Shown here: positions 43,349 to 51,410 of the stretch, in pieces
Layout: each line of letters starts with the position of its first letter
How positions within the stretch are numbered: position 1 is the first letter of the stretch
Assembly (NCBI GenBank): GCA_964600235.1
Contig: CAZRIV010000003.1
Coordinates: forward strand, 62,001 to 126,000
Length of the DNA stretch: 64,000 bases
Source of the DNA: MWEI01 sp964600235
GTDB lineage: Bacteria > Desulfobacterota > Desulfomonilia > UBA1062
Reading direction: 5' to 3'
Notes under the pieces: generated by a model
What the model was told of the DNA's origin: nothing
Database searches by the model: none
What the model saw: only the letters and a program-made list of their open reading frames with translations
Made by a program: the position numbers and the translations under genes

Positions 43349-44749
43349 TTATCTCCGCCGGCCGCGGCCGTCCGTTTCAGGGACATCAATGCCCAGCGCC
43401 AGGATCTTCCGGTAGAGCGTGCTCATGTCGATCCCCAGGTCCCGGGCCGCCTTTTTCCTGTTCCCGCCGGTACGCCGCAGCGTCTCGGAAACGAGGCGAC
43501 GCTCCATGGCCTGCAGGCTCATGGGCCCCAGGCTGTCCGGGCCCGAAGCCCCGGAAGGACGAAGTTCGCGGGGCAGATGGTGCAGCTCTATGACGCTGCC
43601 TCGGCACAGCACGAAGGCCTGCTCGATAATGTTTTCCAGCTCCCGGACATTTCCCGGATAGTCGTGCTCCATGAGGCAGGCCATAACCTCGGGCGAAACA
43701 CCGGCGATGTCCCTGCCCTGCAGGCGGTTGAACCTGGCCACGAGGTGGTCGATGAGCAGCGGGATATCCTCCCTGCGATCCTTCAGGCCGGGCAGCTCCA
43801 GATGGACGACGCGGATGCGGTAGTACAGGTCTTCCCGGAATGTGCCTTTGCGGACGAGATCGGCGAGGTCTTTGTTCGTGGCCGCCACCACCCGTACATC
43901 CACCCTCACCGGTTCCACAGACCCCAGCGGTTCGATGATGCGGTCCTGCAGTACCCGCAGGAGCTTGGCCTGCATGGCCGGAGAGATGTCCCCGATCTCG
44001 TCCAGGAACAGGGTGCCCCCGTGCGCCAGGGCGAACCGGCCTGCCTTGTCCCTCCTGGCATCGGTGAAGGCGCCGGCCTTGTGCCCGAACAGCTCGCTCT
44101 CCAGCAGCGTGTCGGGCAGGGCCGCGCAGTTCACCGGCACAAAGCGTTTCTTCCGGCGTAAGGAGAGATTGTGAATAGCCCTGGCGAAAAGCTCCTTGCC
44201 CGTTCCGCTCGGGCCTTCGATGAGAACGGTGCTGCTGCTCGCTGCGACCTGCGGGAGGACCTCGAACAGGTCCATCATGGCCGGGCTCCGGCCGATGATG
44301 TCCTCAAAGGTCCGGCGCCCGTGCAGTTCCTTCTGCAGCTGCTCGACCTGGCTCAGGTCCTGGAAGGTCTCCACGCCGCCCATATGGTTCCCCTGATCAT
44401 CACGAAGTATGGCGGCGGAGATACGGATCGGCACCCTGTGCCCCTTGATATCGATGATGTGGGCCGTGGCGTTCACCGTGGGAGTGCCGGTCTCAAGGGT
44501 ATGCCGCAGGGCGCAGGCCTTCTCGCAGATGTCCGCGTGGAATACGTCGAAACAGGCCTTTCCCAGGGCCTCTTCGCGGGGTACGCCGGTTATGCGCTCG
44601 GCCGCGCGGTTGAACGAGGTAATCCGCCAGTCCGGCCCCACGGTGAAGACCCCCTCGTTGAGGGAGTTCAGAATGATATCCCGCTCGCTCGGCACAGCGC
44701 CCGGTTCCTCCTGTTCCTCTTTATGTAATGTTGCATTCTGCAACATCAT
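43349..44749 (-). CDS. Sigma-54-dependent activator, PAS-AAA+-Fis
   Basis: A 466-residue enhancer-binding protein. The PAS domain (about 23-130) contains the Cys trio CFDVFHADICEKACALRH (Cys66, 75, 79), a possible metal/redox sensor. The AAA+ domain has Walker A GPSGTGKE (179-186), the sigma-54 contact loop GAFTDA (226-231; classical GAFTGA with Gly to Asp) and GTLFLDEIGD. The Fis-type HTH ends the protein (RTGGNRKKAARDLGIDMSTLYRKI). Divergent from NifX and upstream of DUF89, both with -24/-12 promoters, so it is the likely local activator. Confidence 0.93.
   Translation of the reverse strand: MMLQNATLHKEEQEEPGAVPSERDIILNSLNEGVFTVGPDWRITSFNRAAERITGVPREEALGKACFDVFHADICEKACALRHTLETGTPTVNATAHIIDIKGHRVPIRISAAILRDDQGNHMGGVETFQDLSQVEQLQKELHGRRTFEDIIGRSPAMMDLFEVLPQVAASSSTVLIEGPSGTGKELFARAIHNLSLRRKKRFVPVNCAALPDTLLESELFGHKAGAFTDARRDKAGRFALAHGGTLFLDEIGDISPAMQAKLLRVLQDRIIEPLGSVEPVRVDVRVVAATNKDLADLVRKGTFREDLYYRIRVVHLELPGLKDRREDIPLLIDHLVARFNRLQGRDIAGVSPEVMACLMEHDYPGNVRELENIIEQAFVLCRGSVIELHHLPRELRPSGASGPDSLGPMSLQAMERRLVSETLRRTGGNRKKAARDLGIDMSTLYRKILALGIDVPETDGRGRRR
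44731..44743. promoter_or_regulatory. Activator-binding site candidate (UAS 1)
   Basis: TTGCA-TTC-TGCAA, a perfect inverted repeat (extended to ATGTTGCA/TGCAACAT at 44728-44746) overlapping the activator's first codons and about 110 bases upstream of the NifX sigma-54 promoter. It could serve both activation and autorepression. Confidence 0.55.
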
Positions 44750-44762
44750 TCTCTTTATATTA

Positions 44763-44774
44763 TTGCATATTGCA
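44763..44774. promoter_or_regulatory. Activator-binding site candidate (UAS 2)
   Basis: TTGCATATTGCA, same TTGCA-N3-TGCA layout, 32 bases from UAS 1 (about three helical turns) and about 80 bases upstream of the NifX promoter. Confidence 0.5.
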
Positions 44775-44849
44775 TCTAATTTATCCAGGTTATTTTTTGA
44801 ATTGTCTCTACCTGCTTGTATTTCATTCTATTCTCAACCCATCAGGGCC

Positions 44850-44865
44850 TGGCACATCGATTGCT
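44850..44865 (+). promoter_or_regulatory. Consensus sigma-54 promoter of the NifX operon
   Basis: TGGCAC-ATCGA-TTGCT is a perfect match to the -24/-12 consensus. The predicted start (about 44875) is only two bases before the ATG of the following gene, which has no Shine-Dalgarno. Confidence 0.88.
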
Positions 44866-44876
44866 CATTATCCTTC

Positions 44877-45275
44877 ATGAGAATCGCTGTTGCCCATTGG
44901 GGAGAACGCATCTCACCGGTCTTCGATGTGACGGACAACCTGTATCTCATCGACATCGAGGACGGCATGGAGGTACGCAGAGAGGACAGAATGCTGTCCG
45001 GCAGGAACCCCTTTCAGAGGGCGCGGGAAGTCTCGGGGCTCGGCGTGGACGTGCTGGTGTGCGGGGCCATATCCCGCATGCAGGAAACAGCGCTCCTGAT
45101 GGCACGGATACAGGTCGCCGGATTCATCTGCGGTTGGGTGAACGACGTGGTGGAGTCATTTCTCTGCAGCCGGCTGTCAGACGGCCGCTTCCTGATGCCC
45201 GGATGCTGCGGCAACCGGCAAAGACAGCAATTCCGGGGCCAGGGCGTAAGGCATCGCTGGGGCCGGAGGAAATAA
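44877..45275 (+). CDS. NifX/NifB-C-terminal-type (Fe-Mo cofactor family) protein
   Basis: A 132-residue member of the dinitrogenase iron-molybdenum cofactor-binding fold (PF02579): MRIAVAHWGERISPVFDVTDNLYLID, LGVDVLVCGAISRMQETALLMARIQVAGFICG. Such small proteins, outside nif clusters, are thought to bind Fe-S or Mo-containing clusters. The C-terminal 30 residues are Arg/Gly/Cys-rich (PGCCGNRQRQQFRGQG). It is driven by the consensus sigma-54 promoter immediately upstream and appears to be translated from a nearly leaderless mRNA. Confidence 0.85.
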   Translation: MRIAVAHWGERISPVFDVTDNLYLIDIEDGMEVRREDRMLSGRNPFQRAREVSGLGVDVLVCGAISRMQETALLMARIQVAGFICGWVNDVVESFLCSRLSDGRFLMPGCCGNRQRQQFRGQGVRHRWGRRK

Positions 45276-45315
45276 GGATACACTTAAAAACCATGCATGA
45301 AAGGAGGAACAGATC

Positions 45316-45696
45316 ATGCCATATGGAGATGGAACAGGACCTGCAGGATATGGAGCGATGACAGGACGCGCAGCAGGATTCTGCGCCGGATATGCAGCGC
45401 CCGGGTACGCAAACCCCATTGCCGGCCGTGGTTTCGGAGGGTGGGGAGGCGGATGGGGCCGTGGACGCGGCTGGCGCCACCGTTCTTATGCAACCGGCCT
45501 TGTGGGCTGGCAACGCCGGCCAGACTTGTATCCTTCATGGGGAAGACCCTGGCCGAATGTTGCGCCGACTGCACCGTCCATGGCAAGGGAACAGGAGCTT
45601 GAAGCGCTGAAAGGCCAGGCGGAGTACCTCGAGGGGACCCTTTCGGAAATCCGCAAGCGCCTTGAGGAGCTTCAGGCAAAAGGGACCAAAGACTGA
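45316..45696 (+). CDS. DUF5320-family Gly-rich small protein
   Basis: A 126-residue protein starting MPYGDGTGPAGYGAMTGRAAGFCAGY, the DUF5320 signature, followed by a Gly/Trp/Arg-rich middle (GFGGWGGGWGRGRGWRHR) and a C-terminal coiled coil (EALKGQAEYLEGTLSEIRKRLEEL). It typically co-occurs with NifX/MRP-type cluster-binding proteins and may chaperone a metal cluster (inference). AAGGAGG precedes the ATG. Confidence 0.85.
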   Translation: MPYGDGTGPAGYGAMTGRAAGFCAGYAAPGYANPIAGRGFGGWGGGWGRGRGWRHRSYATGLVGWQRRPDLYPSWGRPWPNVAPTAPSMAREQELEALKGQAEYLEGTLSEIRKRLEELQAKGTKD

Positions 45697-45697
45697 A

Positions 45698-45726
45698 GTA
45701 GTACCCGTTTGTATAACGGATACTAC
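45698..45726 (+). terminator. Weak hairpin after the DUF5320 gene
   Basis: GTAGT...CCGTT pairs with AACGG...ACTAC in two 5-bp segments separated by a small internal loop; no U-tract. Possibly a processing or partial-termination element between the two cluster-protein genes. Confidence 0.35.
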
Positions 45727-45795
45727 GCCCCCGCGGGCGGCCGCTGAACCCGGTCGCCCTGATGGACCTATGTCGAAGGATAAGAGAGGTGTTTA

Positions 45796-46539
45796 ATGAA
45801 AATCGCGGTTACATCGACGGGCCCTTCCCTGGATGCGCAGGTTGAACCCCGTTTCGGCAGGTGCCCGTGGTTTCTCGTGGGAGAGACCGATACCATGCAG
45901 TTTGAAGCGATCGAGAACGCCAATGCCGCCCTCGGCGGCGGAGCAGGCATCCAGTCCGGCCAGAATATGGCGAAGATGGGAGTCACCCATGTTCTTACCG
46001 GCAACTGCGGGCCCAATGCCCACCAGACACTTTCCGCGGCAGGGATATCCATCGTGGTCGGATGTTCCGGTGTGGTTCTGGACGTAATCGAACGGTTCAA
46101 ATCAGGCCAACTGACCGCCTCGGCCGGGGCCAACGTGACGGATCACTTCGGCATGGGCGGGAATGGAGGAGACGATATGGCAAGAGGCGGTGGACGTGGC
46201 ATGGGCGGCGGTGGCGGGAGGAGCGTTGGTGGCGGCAGAGGAGGCGGCCGTGGTATGGGCGGCGGCCGTGGTATGGGCGGCGGTGGCGGCATGGGTGGCG
46301 GCAGGGGCTTGGGCCGCGCAGGTGGTATCGCCCCTGTCTCGACGGACCCGGCAAGGAAAACCACCATGAAGGCAGACGTCGATCGTGACCTGTGTACAGG
46401 GTGCGGGTTGTGTGTCAATATATGTCCCATGGGCGCAATCAGCATGAGTGAGGATACGGCATACGTGAATAAGGAAACCTGCACCGGATGTGGTGTCTGT
46501 GAAGACGAGTGCCCGGTGGGGGCCATCCGCGTATCGTAA
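45796..46539 (+). CDS. NifX-like domain fused to a 2[4Fe-4S] ferredoxin via a Gly/Arg linker
   Basis: A 247-residue fusion. Residues 1-115 are a NifX/NifB-C domain (MKIAVTSTGPSLDAQVEPRFGRCPWFLV, VTHVLTGNCGPNAHQTLSAAGI). Residues 120-178 are almost only Gly, Arg and Met. Residues 190-247 are a ferredoxin with Cys200/203/206/210 and Cys229/232/235/239 in the CxxCxxCxxxCP pattern. It probably binds or transfers a metal cluster with electrons from the ferredoxin part. It is third in the sigma-54-driven run, 100 bases after DUF5320. Confidence 0.87.
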   Translation: MKIAVTSTGPSLDAQVEPRFGRCPWFLVGETDTMQFEAIENANAALGGGAGIQSGQNMAKMGVTHVLTGNCGPNAHQTLSAAGISIVVGCSGVVLDVIERFKSGQLTASAGANVTDHFGMGGNGGDDMARGGGRGMGGGGGRSVGGGRGGGRGMGGGRGMGGGGGMGGGRGLGRAGGIAPVSTDPARKTTMKADVDRDLCTGCGLCVNICPMGAISMSEDTAYVNKETCTGCGVCEDECPVGAIRVS

Positions 46540-46606
46540 TTGTTTTTCGGTAGAAGACTCTATGCCGGGATGCTCCCGAAGGGCTTGTTCTTCGCTTGTT
46601 TCCTTG

Positions 46607-46635
46607 TTGACGCGAGGATAGCAATAGCAGATAAT
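46607..46635 (+). promoter_or_regulatory. Sigma-70-type promoter before the PLP lyase
   Basis: TTGACG - 17 bases - GATAAT, about 30 bases upstream of the next ATG; near-consensus -35 and -10. It contrasts with the sigma-54 control of the preceding genes. Confidence 0.65.
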
Positions 46636-46666
46636 AACACATTATTTTTGAAAGGACCCGCATGCC

Positions 46667-47812
46667 ATGTCCCCTGACCCCTTGACCCCGTACGGCAACC
46701 GGCCCATGGTCACCCCCATTGTCAATGCAGTGAACTACGAGTACTCCTCCTTCGAGGTGTTGCGTCAGATCACGGACGGAGAGATCGACGGCTACACCTA
46801 CCACCGGGACGACAATCCCACGGTCCGTGCCGTGGAACACAAGGTGGCGGCCCTGGAAGGCGCCGAGGACTGTGTCATCTGCACCTCGGGCATGGCCGCC
46901 TGCACCATGGTGTACCTCACCTACCTCAAGGCCGGCGACCACATGGTCATCTTCCACGACACCTATGGCGCCAACTACAAGGTCTCCCTCATCCTCGAGC
47001 GCATGGGCGTGAACATCACCTGGCTGGACGCTGACCATGCGGGGGACATCGCCGCTGAGATGAGGCCGAACACCCGCATGATCTTCCTGGAGACCCCGAG
47101 CAACCCTTTATGCAAGGTCATAGACATCCGCGCTGTCAGAGAGGCCGCGGACAAGGTGGGGGCCATGGTCGTGGCGGACAACACCTTCGCGACCCCCTAC
47201 CACCAGAACCCCCTTGAGCTGGGCGCCCACCTGGTGATCCACAGCGCGACCAAGGCACTGGGGGGACACAACGACATCATGGCAGGGGTGATAGCGTGCT
47301 CGAAAAAGGACTACGACGTGCTCTGGTTCACCCGCCAGGCCATCGGGACGACCCTGGACGCCAACTCGGCGTTCCTGCTCGCCCGTGGGTTGAAGACCTT
47401 TGACCTGCGCGCCGTGACCATGTCCTTAAGCGCCCAGGCCGTTGCCGAGCACCTCGAGGGCCACCCGAAGATCTCGCGGATATTCTACCCCGGCCTGGCA
47501 AGCCACCCCGGCCACGCAGTGGCCTCGCGTCAGATGCGAAGAGGCTTTGGCGGCATGATGGCCTTTGATGTGGGAGACAACCAGGAAGACGCCAAGCAGT
47601 TCATCCGGAACCTGAAGCTCCTCTATCACGCGGTCAGCCTCGGGGCCACCGAAACCCTGATCTGCATCCCCTACCTGACCACCATGCTCTATCTCCCGCC
47701 CGAGAGGCGCACGGCCTTCGGGGTGAGGGAGAATACGGTCCGCCTGTCTCTGGGGATCGAGCCCACTCAGAGCATCCTGGAAGACCTCGACCAGGCGCTC
47801 TCAGCCCTGTGA
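46667..47812 (+). CDS. Cys/Met-metabolism PLP enzyme (cystathionine gamma-synthase / methionine gamma-lyase type)
   Basis: A 381-residue fold-type I PLP enzyme of PF01053: GYTYHRDDNPTVRAVEHKVAALEGAEDCVICTSGMAA, ADNTFATPYHQNPLELGAHLVIHSATKALGGHND (PLP Lys in SATKALGGH) and TETLICIPY. The replacement of the usual HPAxTTH region by CIPYLTT argues for a gamma-lyase or trans-sulfuration variant rather than a textbook MetB. The reaction (homocysteine, cystathionine or methionine) is not fixed. It has its own sigma-70-type promoter and is followed 9 bases later by an MBL hydrolase. Confidence 0.85.
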   Translation: MSPDPLTPYGNRPMVTPIVNAVNYEYSSFEVLRQITDGEIDGYTYHRDDNPTVRAVEHKVAALEGAEDCVICTSGMAACTMVYLTYLKAGDHMVIFHDTYGANYKVSLILERMGVNITWLDADHAGDIAAEMRPNTRMIFLETPSNPLCKVIDIRAVREAADKVGAMVVADNTFATPYHQNPLELGAHLVIHSATKALGGHNDIMAGVIACSKKDYDVLWFTRQAIGTTLDANSAFLLARGLKTFDLRAVTMSLSAQAVAEHLEGHPKISRIFYPGLASHPGHAVASRQMRRGFGGMMAFDVGDNQEDAKQFIRNLKLLYHAVSLGATETLICIPYLTTMLYLPPERRTAFGVRENTVRLSLGIEPTQSILEDLDQALSAL

Positions 47813-47821
47813 GGGGAAAGA

Positions 47822-48658
47822 ATGGGAACACTCAGGCTCACGGTGCTGGTGGAAAACACCGCCTCGGCTGAAGGACTTCTTGCCGAGCACGGCCTTTCCG
47901 TGTGGATAGAGTCCGGGGGCGGGCACTATCTCTTCGACACCGGCCAGGGACCTGCGCTGGGCACAAACGCACCGAGGCTCGGCATACCCCTGGAAAGCAC
48001 CGATGCCGTCATCCTGAGCCACGGACACTACGACCACACGGGCGGCCTCCTTCACATCATGAACCTGCAGGAACGCCCGGCCATCTATGCGCACCCCGCG
48101 GCCTTCGAGCCCAAGTACGCCCGGGGCCTGAATGGTACGTCACGAGAGATCGGCATGCCTCTCAAGGTAAAGGAGATTACGAGATCCAAGGCCGAGATCA
48201 GGTGGGTACGGATGCCTGCGGAAATATCCAAGGGGCTGTTCCTCACCGGTCCCATACCGCGCGTTACCGACTTCGAAGACTCCGGGGGGCCGTTCTTTGC
48301 CGATGCCCGATGCATGAATCCTGACGAGCTGCCCGATGACCAGGCCGTTTTCATGGATACGCCCCTAGGCATCGTCGTGTTGCTGGGGTGCGCCCATGCC
48401 GGTGTCATCAACACGCTGCAGTACATCCGGGACCTGACGGGCGGTTCCCGCATCCGTGCCGTGATGGGGGGCATGCACCTCCTGGCGGCCTCACAGGAGC
48501 GCATGGATAAAACCGTGTCTGCACTGAAGGACCTGGCCGTGCAGGAGCTCTTCCCGGCCCACTGCACCGGACCGGACGCGGTGGAACGCCTCTACCGCGA
48601 GTTTCCCCAGAGGTGCTTCCCGTTCTTTGCCGGCACGGTCCTTGAGCTGGAAGGATAA
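47822..48658 (+). CDS. MBL-fold metallohydrolase (COG1237 type)
   Basis: A 278-residue metallo-beta-lactamase-fold protein with HGHYDHTGG (His67, His69, Asp71, His72), LLGCAHAGVINTL and the late MGGMHLL and FPAHCTG motifs, as in the COG1237 group that includes methanopterin-pathway MptA/B-like annotation. Zinc- or iron-dependent hydrolase; substrate unknown. It follows the PLP enzyme by 9 bases and overlaps nothing; the Nudix gene follows 4 bases later, so the four genes 46.7-50.1 kb form one operon. Confidence 0.88.
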   Translation: MGTLRLTVLVENTASAEGLLAEHGLSVWIESGGGHYLFDTGQGPALGTNAPRLGIPLESTDAVILSHGHYDHTGGLLHIMNLQERPAIYAHPAAFEPKYARGLNGTSREIGMPLKVKEITRSKAEIRWVRMPAEISKGLFLTGPIPRVTDFEDSGGPFFADARCMNPDELPDDQAVFMDTPLGIVVLLGCAHAGVINTLQYIRDLTGGSRIRAVMGGMHLLAASQERMDKTVSALKDLAVQELFPAHCTGPDAVERLYREFPQRCFPFFAGTVLELEG

Positions 48659-48662
48659 GGTT

Positions 48663-49160
48663 GTGGAGCCATACACGCGCATGATCCGCTCCCTGGTGGG
48701 AAAGCGGTGCGTCTTCGTGCCCGGGGTGCGCGCGCTGATCATCAACGAAAAAGAAGAGGTCCTGCTCCAGCAGCGTTCCGACACAGGGCGCTGGGGCCTG
48801 CCCGGCGGGTCCGTCGAACTCGGGGAAACGGCCCTGGAGGCACTCAAACGGGAGGTGCTCGAGGAGACCGGGCTTGTTGTCATCTCGACCGAGCCCATGG
48901 CCCTGTATTCGGGCCCCCAGCAGCGTTTCACCTACCCGAACGGCGACGAGGTCCAGTGCTTTGCCCTTGCCTTCATCGTCAGGGACTGGGAAGGAATACC
49001 CTGCCCGGACGGGATCGAGGGCACGCAGATACGCTTCTGGCCGCTTAACAGGCTTCCCGTCGACCTGGTCCCCGTGCACGTTGAAACGCTTGCCGATCTT
49101 GAGCGGTACCAGGGGCGGTTTCTCCTCTCGGGAGGAAACGGGAGGGGTAATGGCGAATAA
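48663..49160 (+). CDS. Nudix hydrolase
   Basis: Read from the GTG preceded by AAGGATAAGG; an ATG 18 bases on is an alternative. The 165-residue product contains the Nudix box G-x5-E-x7-REVLEETG (GSVELGETALEALKREV...) near residue 60, and LLQQRSDTGRWGLPGG just before it. It hydrolyses a nucleoside diphosphate linked to another moiety. Its stop overlaps the radical-SAM start by 11 bases. Confidence 0.9.
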   Translation: MEPYTRMIRSLVGKRCVFVPGVRALIINEKEEVLLQQRSDTGRWGLPGGSVELGETALEALKREVLEETGLVVISTEPMALYSGPQQRFTYPNGDEVQCFALAFIVRDWEGIPCPDGIEGTQIRFWPLNRLPVDLVPVHVETLADLERYQGRFLLSGGNGRGNGE

Positions 49161-50109
49161 TCCCATATCCGGCAAAGCTAAAGCGCCTCGGCACATCTTC
49201 GGGCCGGTCCCGTCCAGGCGGCTCGGCCGTTCCCTCGGGGTCGACCTGGTCCCGTTCAAGACCTGCACTTATGACTGCATCTACTGCCAGCTCGGCCGTA
49301 CCACCAACCTGACCGTGGAGCGACAGGAGTGGTTTGGCCTCGATACGATCATGGAAGAACTCAAAGGCAAGCTGGCATCCCGGCCGGACTACATCACCCT
49401 GAGCGGTTCCGGTGAGCCCACCCTGTACTCGCGGCTCGGCGAGCTCATCGAGCGTATCCGCTCCCTGACGGACATTCCTGTCGCCGTTCTTACAAACGGT
49501 TCACTGCTCTGGCAGCTACCCGTCCGGGAACAGCTCAGGGAGGCCCATCTGGTCATCCCTTCGCTGGACGCCGGGGACCAGCGCCTGTTCAGCTCCGTCA
49601 ACCGGCCGCACAACAGCATTACCTTCGACCTCATGGTGGATGGTCTCGCTGCCTTCAGGGACGAGTATCATGGACAATACTGGCTTGAGGTCTTCATCCT
49701 TTCGGGTCATACGGCGGCGCAGGCCGAGGCCGAAAAGTTAGCCGCCTGCGCGGCGGTTATCAGGCCGGACCGGGTGCAGCTGAACACGGTCACCAGGCCC
49801 CCTGCCGAAGACTTTGCCGCCCCGGTGGACCGCCCCCGCCTGGAAGAGATCGCCACCCTGTTTACCCCCACTGCCGAGGTCATTGCAGACTTCCGGGGGA
49901 TTCACGGCGCTGCCGAGTTCTCCGCGACCAGGGACACGGTCCTGGATCTCCTTCGCAGAAGGCCGTGCACCCTTGAAGACATTGCCCTCGGGCTCGGCAT
50001 CCATCTCAACGAGGCGGCGAAGTATGTTGAGGACCTGCTGGACAAGAGGCTTATTGAACGTGTCGAGCTGAAGGGCAAGGCCTGTTTCCGGGCCATACCA
50101 AACGGCTGA
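49150..50109 (+). CDS. Radical SAM protein (COG0731-like)
   Basis: A 319-residue radical-SAM enzyme with the cluster motif C39-x3-C43-x2-C46 (FKTCTYDCIYCQLG), GSGEPTLYS, and a partial TIM barrel through VIRPDRVQLNTVTRPP. The last 60 residues (ATRDTVLDLLRRRPCTLEDIALGLGIHLNEAAKYVEDL) look like a winged helix, an addition found in a subgroup of COG0731. Reaction unknown. GGAGGGG is upstream of the ATG, inside the Nudix gene. Terminated by the 50117-50146 hairpin. Confidence 0.88.
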   Translation: MANNPISGKAKAPRHIFGPVPSRRLGRSLGVDLVPFKTCTYDCIYCQLGRTTNLTVERQEWFGLDTIMEELKGKLASRPDYITLSGSGEPTLYSRLGELIERIRSLTDIPVAVLTNGSLLWQLPVREQLREAHLVIPSLDAGDQRLFSSVNRPHNSITFDLMVDGLAAFRDEYHGQYWLEVFILSGHTAAQAEAEKLAACAAVIRPDRVQLNTVTRPPAEDFAAPVDRPRLEEIATLFTPTAEVIADFRGIHGAAEFSATRDTVLDLLRRRPCTLEDIALGLGIHLNEAAKYVEDLLDKRLIERVELKGKACFRAIPNG

Positions 50110-50116
50110 ATATAAA

Positions 50117-50146
50117 AGGGGTGCTGCCGGAACCGGCAGCACCCCT
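50117..50146. terminator. Bidirectional terminator between radical-SAM and thiolase genes
   Basis: AGGGGTGCTGCCGG (50117-50130) and its exact complement (50133-50146) around AA, followed by CGTGTTTCTCTTCC rightwards and preceded by TATAAA leftwards. It separates two convergent genes. Confidence 0.8.
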
Positions 50147-50172
50147 CGTGTTTCTCTTCCGTAAATCCGCTC

Positions 50173-51375
50173 TTAGTCGCAGAGCTCGAACAGTGCCGCA
50201 GCACCCATGCCGCCGCCGATGCACATGGACTCGACGCCGTACTTGGCGCCACGCGCCTGCATCTCTGTCATGAGCTGGGCGCACAGCTTGGCGCCGGTGC
50301 AGCCGAGCGGGTGTCCCAGAGCGATGGCGCCGCCGTTGACGTTGATGATGCGCTTGTCGCTCTCGTGGGAGTACAGCTTCTCATCAAAGATGCCGATCTG
50401 CTGGAGGCTGTAGATGGCCTGGGAGGCGAAGGCCTCGTTGATCTCGAACAGGCCGATGTCGGAGGGCTTCAGCCCGGCGACCTTGAGAACCTTGGGTACT
50501 GCATAGGCAGGGCCCACACCCATCTCGTCGGCACGGCAGCCGGCGACTACGTATGCCTTGAGCTTGGCAATGGGCTTTACGCCGAGCTTCTTGACCGCCT
50601 CGCCGCTCATGAGCAGCGTGCAGGCAGCACCGTCGGTGGTCTGGGAGGAGTTGCCCGCCGTTACCGAGCCCATGGCCGCAAAGGCCGGGCGGAGCTTGGC
50701 AAGGTTTTCCATGGTGGTGGGCCTCACGCCGTCGTCGAAGTCCTGGACAAAGGTCTCTTTCACGGTGATGCCGTTCTTCTCCTTGAACCTGACCGCATTA
50801 ACAGGCACGATCTCCTTGAACTTGCCGTTCTTCTGGGCCTCGGCAGCCTTTGCCTGAGAGCCGAATGCGAATTTGTCCTGCATCTCGCGGGTGATCTTGT
50901 AGCGGTTGGCCACGTTCTCGGCGGTTATACCCATGGAGGTGTAGACGTCCGGGTTTTCCACGGACCACTCGGGGTGGGGTCTGGGCATGTTGCCGCCCAT
51001 GGGCACGATGGACATGGACTCGAGTCCGCCGCCGATGGCAACGTCACACATGCCTGCCATGATCCTCATGCCCTGCAGAGCGATGGCTTCCAGACCTGAT
51101 GCACAGAACCGGTTCACCGTGGCGCCGCAGGTGTCATCCGGGAACTTGCACATCTGGGCGATGATGCGGCCGACATTGAGGCCCTGCTCGGCCTCGGGGA
51201 AGGCGCAGCCGATGAGGATGTCTTCCACTTCCTTCTTCTCCACGCCCTTGGCCCTTTCCATGAGCCCGTTGATGGCCGTCTTGAGGAGATCCTCAGGCCT
51301 GGTATATGCGAGAGCTCCCTTGCCCCTTCTGCAACCGGGAGTCCTTACTGACTGTACGATATATGCTTCTCTCAT
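50173..51375 (-). CDS. fadA: Acetyl-CoA acyltransferase (thiolase)
   Basis: A 400-residue thiolase: nucleophile Cys91 in NRFCASGLEA, GGGLESMS, NEAFASQA, His355 in GHPLGCTGA and acid/base Cys385 in CIGGGMG. It cleaves 3-ketoacyl-CoA to acetyl-CoA in beta-oxidation, or runs in reverse. It is second in a two-gene operon with the FadN-like enzyme (35-base gap), equivalent to the fadNA pair of Bacillus. AGGAGG upstream of the ATG. Confidence 0.93.
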   Translation of the reverse strand: MREAYIVQSVRTPGCRRGKGALAYTRPEDLLKTAINGLMERAKGVEKKEVEDILIGCAFPEAEQGLNVGRIIAQMCKFPDDTCGATVNRFCASGLEAIALQGMRIMAGMCDVAIGGGLESMSIVPMGGNMPRPHPEWSVENPDVYTSMGITAENVANRYKITREMQDKFAFGSQAKAAEAQKNGKFKEIVPVNAVRFKEKNGITVKETFVQDFDDGVRPTTMENLAKLRPAFAAMGSVTAGNSSQTTDGAACTLLMSGEAVKKLGVKPIAKLKAYVVAGCRADEMGVGPAYAVPKVLKVAGLKPSDIGLFEINEAFASQAIYSLQQIGIFDEKLYSHESDKRIINVNGGAIALGHPLGCTGAKLCAQLMTEMQARGAKYGVESMCIGGGMGAAALFELCD

Positions 51376-51410
51376 TGGTTTCCTCCTAGTTCTTTCTCGT
51401 GTTCTTCCGA

